Source of the DNA: Tigriopus japonicus
Lineage: Eukaryota > Arthropoda > Copepoda > Harpacticoida > Harpacticidae
Length of the DNA stretch: 64,000 nucleotides
Assembly: GCA_010645155.1 (NCBI GenBank)
Contig: CM021317.1
Location: forward strand, 12,239,263-12,303,262
Direction of reading: 5' to 3'
In this document: positions 43,044 through 52,030 of the stretch, piece after piece
Position numbering within the stretch: position 1 is the first letter of the stretch
Layout: every line of letters starts with the position of its first letter
Translations under genes and position numbers: made by a program
Notes under the pieces: model-generated
What the model saw: the letters and a program-made list of their open reading frames with translations, nothing else
The model's database searches: none
Told to the model about the DNA's origin: nothing

Positions 43044-43488
43044 CAAGAACCACTGAATTTCTCTGGACTTGGAGGCTAACAAAAGGAATCATTGTTTCCA
43101 GTAGGAACAATTCAATTACGTTCTTCTGCAAATGAGACCTTGCCTCTGTTGACAAGAATACATATTCCGATTTTCAGCTATATCGAACGTCAGAGTTAAA
43201 AGTTATGCTCACTCAAAGTTCAGTGCAAATCCTACCGAGAATCAATGAACTAACCTTTTCTGGTAATTGATTTAACACAAAAGGGCAAGTTCATTTATTC
43301 TATGCTCTCCTCAGTGCATAAGTTTGATAAGGCATAAATTTTCACTCCGGCATTCGATTAAGCTGAAATTTGAAATACGTAGTCGGCTAAATACAAGCCA
43401 GGTCTCGTTTGAAGAAAATTGGATTAATCCTACAGGAAATTTTAATTTTCATCGTTAGCCTCCCACTCCAAGAATTCAGTGCTTCTTG
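43044..43488. mobile_element. U-family foldback MITE, copy 1
   Basis: About 445 bp, palindromic over most of its length. Ends CAAGAACCACTGAATT and the reverse complement of ATTCAGTGCTTCTTG. A central GCCCTTTT...AAAAGGGC-like hairpin is shared with copies at 47632-48081 and 55161-55634. Confidence 0.75.
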
Positions 43489-44065
43489 AACAGGTTCAAT
43501 TCCTGTGACATTTGCAACTAAATGATGATCGAATCAAATCTTCCTCGCTAGATAGCAAAGTTGAAATCTTTTGCTTAGAACAAAATCGTTCAGGTTCAGG
43601 CGTTCAGGGTAGGGGAAACATCAGAATTTACATCATGGATTTCGGACTACCAACCGCGCGAAGGGTGCAATAGACGGTCTCCTGGAAATACATGAGCAAC
43701 GAATTTATTGAAGTGCTTTAACCTCCACATCCAGTTGTCTTGAAATTTCCGCTAGGCTGCAAATAAAAAAAATTCCGTCGTTTTCCTGATTTCTCAATGA
43801 TCTGGAAAGCCCCACTGACATGTTTCCTTATTGATTCTAAACAAGAAATCATCACAATAATACGAGGGAATATTTCGCACAATATTATTATATTTCGCTT
43901 TCAATCCCGATACGCCATTTACCAATAACAAAGATATCAAAGAAAAACCATGGGCCGGGTAGAATGTTTAATCGCATCAAAACAACTCCAATGTGTTTCT
44001 ATCCAACGATGGTAATCCGTTAAATTTGGACCTTCAATCACATTGAGATTTTGGAAACGCAAGCC
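43489..44065. other. Downstream flank of SMYD gene A
   Basis: Transcript 3' flank on the minus strand. No perfect AATAAA signal was assigned close to the stop; an AATATA variant occurs near 43895. No other gene. Confidence 0.35.
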
Positions 44066-47000
44066 TCACAGACGAACCAGTTTTTTGTACAAGGGGTGAT
44101 TTTCGCCATAGAGGATGGAAGCAAGGTTCTTGGCTTTTTCGATGTGCTCCATCAATAGCAACTCATCTTTGGTGATACGGGCCAAATAAATAGTTCTCAT
44201 GTGAGCTGTCAACGTCAACAAAGTAGGCACAAACAAATAACGATTACATGTTTGCAATATTTTCAAACACAATCCCAAAGCAATGTCATGATGACCATTG
44301 AATAATCCATAACCAGCAGCACCATTCAAACAATAAAAAAAGTCCAAATCGTAACAATGAACAATCCTTTCAGCTTTGACAATGATATTGAACTCTGTCT
44401 GACCAATGACTGGGTAAAAGTTGAGATCTGCCTCGTTAACCTGACAGACGATACTGATCCTCTTCAGCATTCGCTTCAAAATCCAAAAAAAGCCCAAGGT
44501 GTCACTCGAAACTTGATGTTGACAATTTGGGCACCTCAGTTGTCCACTTGATCCAGGTACCATGAAAATTGGAGCTGAAATAGGTCCAGCACATTCGGGA
44601 CATTTCAAACATCCTTGCTTCATAGAATCCACTTCTATTGGATCCAGTTGACATTTCAAGCACTTGCAGGTGATTGGGGAATTTTCTTTCAAATATTTTT
44701 GACGGGTAGGAGTGTCCCAGAGAAAATTCACACGAGAAACTGTAAAGGTTCGGCATGTTCTAATGGGTCCAGCGAGTTTATCTGGTCCGAGATATCTTGC
44801 TTCCAGAGATTTTCCATTAAAAATGAACACCGAATTGGGCTGACAAGAGTGTTCAAACTCTGAAGCAACGAAGTAGATGCCGTATCCTTGAATGACTTCA
44901 ACTTCATTCTTGATGGGAACTTGATTGTAAGCTAGAAGGGCAAATATCTTTGACATCTTGCCCGGGGAAAGAGTACCAAGTGCTTCTGATTCAAGCCATT
45001 CACAAAAACCATGGCACATAGGCATATAATCCAATAGAAGGTTGTAAGCGTAATCCGGCAAAGACGAAAGCTCATTAAGGGTAACTTTTTTCCCAGTGGG
45101 TAAATCAAATCGCTGTTTGTCATCTAAAAAAAAACAAAAAAGAAATATTTTAAGTCAAAGCAAGAAGGAAGAGACGAACTCCACAGTACTAGATAACGAT
45201 AAATTTTGATTAATACCTGAAGGCAGGCACAAAGTGTCCCGCAAATGGGCAAGGTTTCAAAAAAAGATCTGCGCAGAGATAGCACCGATACCTCATTCAC
45301 TTTTTTTCTTTATTGTTTCTTTTTAATTCTTGTGATATTTGACATGATAGTTTGGTGCTATTGCAGAAATATTGAGTATGATAAATAGGGACGGGTAACT
45401 AGTATAAAAAGATTTTTGTAAACATGGACCCATTTTTTACCTTTATTTGCACTTTCATTTACGAGTTTGGCCAAAATAGACAATTTGTGAGGTAAATTTT
45501 AGGTTTTGAGAATCTCAAAATTTTTGAAAGAATTTTTAGTTTCTTGATCAAATTTTGAACTTGTCAAACAGCTTTCATTTGCAATCAAACATTCCCATCA
45601 CCGTAATGAAATATGTGCATTTCAGACACAAACCTTTTAATTAGTGATGGACTGAAAGCGCTTTCGGCCGTAATTTCGTAATCGGTTTCGGTTATATTTA
45701 CCGAAACCAAAAGCAGACATGCACTTTAAAAGATGGAGTTTTTTTTCTATTTTTTTACGGATTTTTAACCGATACACAGAATGTCATGCCATGTAAATGT
45801 CAATAGAAAATAAAACCCGAGTGGGGAAAAGTCATGCCTGATAAAAGCATTAGTCTGTGGAGTTAGTATTAGCTGCCCGATATGGCCCTTGAACATAGGG
45901 ATGGTCAGGGATGGTGGATAAAAAGTCGTCTAGATGAGACTTAAAACTTAACAATGGATAGATTCGTCGCAAAGATGAAGGAAGCAAGTTATATAGAGAG
46001 GGAGCGCGATGCAATACAAAATTAGATTTCATTGTCTTGATCAACTTCCTGTCTCCTGGTCTTGACTTGGCTCTAACTTTGCATGTGATCCCTCTCCAGT
46101 CAATGTTGAAAACAATAAAACAATTGAAAACAATACCTGCATTGGGACAAAGGCCATGAATGCATTTGAAAACATAAATTATTAGATACCTCTCGTACTT
46201 ACGTTGTAAACTGTAAAGTCGTAGGGCTTTTAGCCTATCCCAATAAGATAGCGATTTCATACCAATAATTTTACGGGTAAAACAACATTTGACTTTTTCA
46301 ATCTTTTCAAGACCAATCGAGCTAACTGGTGCCCAAATGGGAGAAGCATACTCCAAAACTCGAAAAATTTCATTTATATATGCGATATTGAAAAGCTGTG
46401 TGAAATCTTTGGGAATTTGTTTTTTTTTTTTCGTATAACTAGCGTTTTTCGGCCTTTTGGGGTCAAAAATGGACCATTCAAACAACTCAGCTGTTGATGA
46501 ATGATTTTTTATTTAATTTGGATTCATAAGGTAACTAAATGGTCTCTAAATATGGGTTGACAACAAATTGATTCGAGGAACGTCGAAGTCTATTGGAAAG
46601 CTGACAACTCCGTTTGAACAACTTCTTTCTAGACTTTGGAATTTTTGACAATGGCCTATCTTTTACCACTATTTTAGGGATGCAGAGGGACAAACAAACC
46701 TCATTAAAAATTGATATCAGCCTAATTATGGCTTCATCCATGGACGACGGTTCCTGCCTCAGAGTGGATATCAAATCCAGCTCTTCCCATCTTTCGACAA
46801 TAAGGGACCAGTGTTCATCTTTGAACTTAAAACTTGGCCAAACTCAGCTTTTGTGGAAGTTTCAACCTCCAAGGAGGTTCATTACCTTTTTAACATTTTG
46901 ATTACCCTCTTAATTTTAATATTTGATTCTCTGATTCATTTTTCAAATAAAATCTGAGCAATGCCTAAACATGACTGAAAATTAACATTTTACTCAAATC

Positions 47001-48766
47001 TATTGTGATTATTACACTCATATCTATTGAGGCACTTTCATGACAATTTTGAAAATTTCTTACAATATCATGGTATCAAACTGATCTTTCAGGATTTGCT
47101 GTTCAAAAATATTCACAAGAAGTAGCACTTATTATTTAAAGGAGCAAAATCGAGACATAGGAAGTGTCTTAACTTACCGGGTGTTTCAAAAGAAACGGAA
47201 CACCTAATAATAACTCGTGATTGAAAGCATATACAGTATGAACATCAATTTCATTGAATACTATTGGCCAAACTCTTGGCTTTAAGAGTCAGAAAGAGCA
47301 ATTTCGCCTTAGTTTAATATTTAAGCAACGACAATTTTTCCCGTGACGGGTCATTTCTGAAATCAGAGCGTTCGTGACTCAGACTATTTTCTTCCTCCCG
47401 AAATTTGACTCCAATCGAAAATAGGGCGACATAAAAGAATAAAACTATATCTATCTTAAGGATTGTTATGGCCGCATCTTTTTGAGCTTCATTCATTTAT
47501 TGTGCTATCAACGATTTCCGAGTTACGGACATGGTTTCCTGTTAAGTTTCTTATGAATCACCCGGTAGAAGGGATGCAAGAGGGGTTAGGAGCGAATCAT
47601 TTGAAATGACGAGGGGAACGCTTGTCGCTGCCAAGAAGCACTGGAATCATGTAGTGGGAGGCTAGCAAAGAGAATAATGATTTCCAGTAAGAACAATTCA
47701 ATTACGTTCCTCTGGAAATGAGACCTTGCAAATGTTGACAAGAATACGTATTTCAATTTTCAGCTCAATCGAACGTCGGAGACAAAAGTTCTGCTCACTC
47801 AAAGTTCAATGCAAATCCTACCGATAATGAATGAGCTAGCCCTTTTGTGGTAATCGTTTTACCACAAAAGGGCTAGTTCATTCATTCTATGCTCTCTTCA
47901 GTACATAAGTTTGAGAAGGCATAACTTTTCACTCCGGCATTCGATTGGGCTGAAATTTGAAATACGTGTTCTTCTCAATGCAAGCCAGGTCTCATTTGCA
48001 GAAGAACGCAAATGGTTCGTTTCTGCTGGAAATCATAATTCTCATTGCTAGCCTCCCACTCCATGATTTCCGTGCTTCTTGTCCCTGCTTACAGGCTTTC
48101 GAGGAACTAAGGGTGGCAATACTATCCACTTAACAGTATGCTTTCATTAACTGTCAAAATGTTTCATTCCCCAAAATATACGTATACAAGGTGCCATTTA
48201 TAATGAAAGTGACATTTTTCCTATTTCTCCCATTTCTCCCTCCCCATTATAAAAAAACAAGAATTGCAATGTATGGCCTTATTCAACTACATCGTTAAGT
48301 GTCCTTTAAGATTATGGTCATCTTGATCTATCTGGATTAAATTCGTGCCACTTTATGACAAAGAAAATGTTAAGTAAATCAAAGTTACCCAATTCCCAAA
48401 CTTACGTTTTTGAAGCTTCGCCAAGATTCGTAAAAACAATCTGGCGGAATTTCCATCACGGCCGACCTTTGCGAGATATTTGCATTCAATCTTGTGCTCC
48501 GACCAAGCTTCTCTTTGACAATTACGATTGCAATATCGTACGCTTTTACAAGCACCACAAAGCCTTAAATTTACCCCTTGACGAACAAGATCCTCTTCAT
48601 TGCTCATACAGGCATCACAGACCTCGTCCTTCAAATCATCGTGTGCAACGTGAGCAAAGGGTTCAGCCTTCAAGATGGTGGCCCCGGGCTCGAGATCGGT
48701 CTGAAATCAATTCGTGAGTCGGGATGTCATTGGAAATTCTTTCCATTTCAAACTTACCCAATCCAT
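44066..48766 (-). CDS. SMYD-like protein A (SET and MYND domains), three coding exons
   Basis: Predicted exons on the minus strand: 48766-48758 (ATGGATTGG, donor GTAAGT), 48700-48406 (acceptor TTTCAG, donor GTAAGT) and 45123-44066 (acceptor TTTTAG, stop TGA). Joined length is 1362 nt, about 453 aa, normal for SMYD proteins, which methylate lysines in nucleus or cytoplasm. The start has A at -3. MYND zinc ligands: C31, C34, C51, C54, C60, C64, H72, C76. The SET core has FEHSCQPN with the His near residue 193 instead of NHSCxPN. The usual ISY tyrosine is Arg near residue 232 (TVSRVNF), so catalysis is doubtful. Post-SET cysteines follow (CKCLKC, then CLKCPEC and LRCPNC), then a helical C-terminal repeat region. 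Intron 2 is 3.28 kb and full of transposons. Gene C is a clear paralogue; exon borders are inferred by comparison with it. Confidence 0.85.
45647..45720. mobile_element. Fragment of the 315-bp hAT-like MITE family
   Basis: Begins TAGTGATGGACTGAAAGCGC and carries CGGTTTCGGTTA motifs of the element at 13043-13357. The other end is missing. It lies in intron 2 of SMYD gene A. Confidence 0.6.
45756..46905 (-). pseudogene. LINE copy in intron of SMYD A, internally deleted
   Basis: The minus strand holds two LINE segments. Positions 46774-46535 match the linker between endonuclease and RT (KIPKSRKKLFKRSCQLSNRL). Positions 46485-45850 match the ORF2 C-terminus (EYASPIWAPVSS, then APSLYNLLPSSLRR and FKSHLDDFLSTIPDHP). 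The RT core between them is missing. The 3' end reads ATCGGTTAAAAATCCG. It is antisense-free relative to the host gene, lying on the same strand as gene A, and has at least one frame break. It cannot encode a working enzyme. Confidence 0.82.
47177..47565. mobile_element. V-family MITE, complete copy (389 bp)
   Basis: Ends CCGGGTG(T/A)TTC(A/A)A and its inverse, flanked by TA at 47175-47176 and 47566-47567. Non-coding. Lies in intron 2 of SMYD A. It gives the reference for the broken V copies at 19242 and 30337. Confidence 0.78.
47632..48081. mobile_element. U-family foldback MITE, copy 2
   Basis: Ends CAAGAAGCACTGGAAT and CGTGCTTCTTG. It is palindromic, with TGGTAATCGTTTTACCA at the centre. 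Lies in intron 2 of SMYD A. Confidence 0.75.
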
Positions 48767-49569
48767 TTTAACGACGAATTTGCTAACAAAACTGTTGAGA
48801 CAACTCACGGGCAGAGGCAGACACGTGGCATGATTTCATCAGCTTTCCACCCGGTTTCAAACCGACACCAGGGTCAGCGTGACCAACTGTTGAAGGTCAA
48901 AAAGAGCAAAAATCCTCAGCTAACAGACAAATTTTGGAGCTAAAAGAGCTAACTTTTCTTGGAAAAAGAGCTAAAAAAAGCTAAAACTAAAAACCCCAAA
49001 ATACTAATCTTTTCATATTTTTGGACCTAAAATGATTGACAGGGCAGGGCCCTTTGCGTCTAACAAACTAGCCTCTGGAGTGTAATATGAACGTTTCTCC
49101 TTATGCTACACATCTTACTATTTTCTGCATCAAATGAGTTGCAATTTTCAATTTCAGGTCATTTCTGCACCAGCATATTTGACTTGAAATCGAAATCTGC
49201 TTGCATTTGCAAATTAGTTACAAAGTATGATAAGCTTTAAGGATTCAGGAAAAAATGATGCTTAGATACTAGAAAAGGTAACAAGCAGGTTTTGGACCGT
49301 CATAAGTCACTCATAACTGTACCATCTTACTTAAATGAGGGTATATAAAGGAGTAAATTACTGTTATGCAATTTTGTTTCAGTTTATCTAAAGTCATGCA
49401 ATCTTCTTTTTTTAAACTTACCACACACATTGAGAGAGAGCTTTATCCTCTTTCATGTGCAGCATTTGATAGAGTCAAAATACATGTAGTTTGGGAATTG
49501 TTTATTTCCATTTTCAAAATTTTAAATAAAAAATATAATTGGACAACACATTTGTGATCAGTGTTGCAT
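48767..49569. other. Upstream region of SMYD A with a GAGCTAAA cluster
   Basis: Positions 48881-48990 begin CAGGGTCAGCGTGACC and carry GAGCTAAA motifs like those near 6400 and 7700, suggesting a hAT-like end only about 120 bp upstream of the predicted start codon. No TATA box was identified with confidence. The remainder is AT-rich. Confidence 0.45.
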
Positions 49570-50200
49570 CGGAGAAAAACCCGCCCGGGTTTTTTCGGGT
49601 GGGTTTTTTGATATTTTTGGTTTCTTCGATATTTTTTTGCATATTCTTAACTCTTCATGTTATCTTCTTCATATTGGACCACATTAGCATATCCGAACTG
49701 AGTTTTTGACGATATACGAAACAACAATAACTCGATTTTTCTCGAGAAACAACATCTTTTGGCATTTTTTGTCTCGATTTCTAAAGGAAGTCCTATGGTA
49801 AAAAAGACAAATTTGCGATGAAAACATTTGCACAGAATTGAGACATATATTTGGCCGAATTTGACATTTCTATGTCAACAAGAAACATTTTAAAATCAGA
49901 ACATGGCAACTTGTCAACAACTTTCCTCTCCTTGAATACAACTTTTAACAAAAATGATCAACTTTATCCGTGCCCTATCTATAACATATCCTTATAGTTC
50001 ATATCTTCTTCAAGAGATCCAGGAAATGCAATATCCACGAGCATTGAATTTAAGTCGCATAGAGGTGAGCACAATTTTAAGGGACAAATTTAGGGCCATA
50101 AAGAGAAAAACCCGAAAAAAACCAAAAAACGAAAAACCCGCCCGGGCGGGTTTTTTCGGGTTTAATTTCAACCGGGCGGGATTGAAGTAACCTTTTTTGT
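49570..50200. mobile_element. Element with AACCCGCCCGGG inverted ends, 0.63 kb
   Basis: Both ends carry AAAAACCCGCCCGGG and TTTTTTCGGGT in inverted arrangement, so the ends can fold on each other. The interior is AT-rich. No target-site duplication was determined; class unknown. Confidence 0.5.
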
Positions 50201-50892
50201 GATCGTTTCTAGTGTTTCGAAGTAAAAAACGGAATTGACTTTGACATTGATAATTGAATTGAATTTTTATTGAAACTCTTGGTCATGTCTTAGAATATCA
50301 TATGATTTTTTTAACGATGACAGCAATTACTAGTGACGTCATCATTTTTGGCGGGGAAAAAAGTTCGGAAGACCTGTATTTCTGATGAGCATGCAAAGTA
50401 ACTAAAACGAAGGTTTAGGCCTGGTAATTGCAACAATCCCTTTCTTATCTGCACAACTTGAAGTTGAAATAGCAATTCTTGACATTGTTTTTGCAAAAAA
50501 GTATGTTTTGTTGCTTTTATCTTAAATTTCGCTACATAAGTTGAGAGGGTTCTTCCGACCTTTGAAATTAGGAATGCCCGACTTTGAATAACAAGATGGC
50601 CAGAAGAGATAGGTTCCTGGGGCAACTAAACCTAAAAACAAATAATCTGTTTAATTGAAGGCTTCTTTTTTCTCTATTTGTTTTCAAATTACCTTGTAAT
50701 ACTTCTCAACATTCATTTATCATGCCATTGCCCATAAATGCAACATTTTTCAAAAATCTGACCCTTGAAAACTGAGATTTTTTTTTGGCAAGCCTACACT
50801 GCTAACGGCAGCAGGTCCGTAAAATGATACGGTAATCACTCCCATTACTGGAATTTTATTTACTGGAATGAATTTTAATTGATTAACGGGAA
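50201..50892. other. Unassigned stretch
   Basis: A 104-codon minus-strand ORF (50625-50311) has no recognised family; it is the only candidate here and is not supported further. Confidence 0.35.
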
Positions 50893-51105
50893 TATGTAGG
50901 AGCTGATCCTCTAACAGCTTTTAAAGCAAGGTTAGATAAATTTTTGAGTCAACCCACAAGGGTTGCATAGATCTACTAACAGTAATTTGTTGGTAGACCA
51001 AATTTCGCATAAATATTAATCGTTTAAATAATTTCATTTATGACTTATTCTTGCAGGGAATCACATTCCTTGCAGCGGTAGTAGAAAATCCGCAACAACA
51101 AAAAA
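50893..51105 (+). pseudogene. LINE 3' end fragment directly upstream of the intact LINE
   Basis: C-terminal ORF2 remnant (block like GADPLTAFKARLDKFLS), then hairpin GCAGGGAATCACATTCCTTGC, then AGCGGTAGTAGAAAATCCGC and poly-A. The intact LINE begins just after this tail. Confidence 0.75.
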
Positions 51106-51229
51106 AAATATTTGAAGGCAATACTTGGCTCCTTACATCCTTACATCTTGGCTCCAATAGACAATTCCGTGGGAGCAAGTGCACTACTTCTTGCTGTTCG
51201 AGAATTCGATTCAGACTCGTCAGGGAGTG

Positions 51230-52030
51230 ATGGATCAAATTCTCAACTCGGTTAGTGAAGAGGCCAAACGTTGTCTGGAACTTGTTATTCACGGGAGTGA
51301 TTGCAGTGCAATAAACAAAAAATTTATAATTGAGGCACTCAAGGCTTGGATAACTGGTACCAAGCCTCTATTCTCAATAAATGGTAACGCGCTACTAATT
51401 GAAGACGACACAAATTCCTCCGGGAACGCGGAATCTCTTGAATTAATTGAAAAAGTCGAGTCAAATGGTGTATTGCCGGAATTGAATAAGGTGACTCCGA
51501 TATGTAACGTACACCGGAGGCAGTTTTGCCCAAACAGAAAGAATGGTTGTTTGCTAGACCACCCTAAGTGGTGTCCTAAACTAACTCAGTACGGACTGAA
51601 AAAACATAACAGCAAAGGATGTAGTAAAGACAATTGCGAGTTATTTCACCCCTTCATGTGCCTCAAATCAATGAAATTTGGAAACTGCTACAATCCCAAG
51701 TGCAAGTATGCTCATGTTAAAGGGACGCAACGCAAGCGCCCAGCCTTTGTGAGCTTCAATCCCCCGGCACAACCCTCAAATCCTATCTGTATTCCTTTCC
51801 CTCCCCCTTCCGTCCACTACCCTCGGTTCAGTCAGTTGGGGGCCCACATCGGCAATTCACCTCAAACTTATTCAAATGTTGCTACTTCCCACTCATCTCG
51901 ACCTACGGTCCCCAGTGTGGGAACACAAGAAAATCCCAATGCATTTGTAGCAAAAGTGGATTTTTTACGGCTCGAGGGGATGGTCCAAAACCTAATTTTA
52001 ATGATGCAACAGAAAAACCAAGTTACTTGA
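51230..52030 (+). CDS. LINE ORF1 protein with three CCCH zinc fingers
   Basis: ORF1 proteins of LINEs bind the element RNA and help form the retrotransposition particle. The ATG at 51230 gives 266 aa; the frame is open further upstream (GTG at 51179), but the ATG is the first Met. Three CCCH-type fingers are visible: C92-x7-C-x6-C-x3-H111, C115-x15-C-x4-C-x3-H140 and C144-x8-C-x4-C-x3-H162. This differs from the CCHC knuckles or RRM of many LINE ORF1 proteins. A proline-rich linker (NPPAQPSN, PFPPPS) follows, then a C-terminal helix-like segment (DFLRLEGMVQNLILMMQQ). The N-terminal 90 residues have no recognised domain. Its TGA at 52028-52030 overlaps the start region of ORF2. The function as RNA-binding partner is inferred from family and position. 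Confidence 0.82.
   Translation: MDQILNSVSEEAKRCLELVIHGSDCSAINKKFIIEALKAWITGTKPLFSINGNALLIEDDTNSSGNAESLELIEKVESNGVLPELNKVTPICNVHRRQFCPNRKNGCLLDHPKWCPKLTQYGLKKHNSKGCSKDNCELFHPFMCLKSMKFGNCYNPKCKYAHVKGTQRKRPAFVSFNPPAQPSNPICIPFPPPSVHYPRFSQLGAHIGNSPQTYSNVATSHSSRPTVPSVGTQENPNAFVAKVDFLRLEGMVQNLILMMQQKNQVT

Noticed and set aside
50311..50625. 104-codon minus-strand ORF as a host gene
   Set aside because: No domain, no conserved motif, no intron evidence; kept as unassigned.
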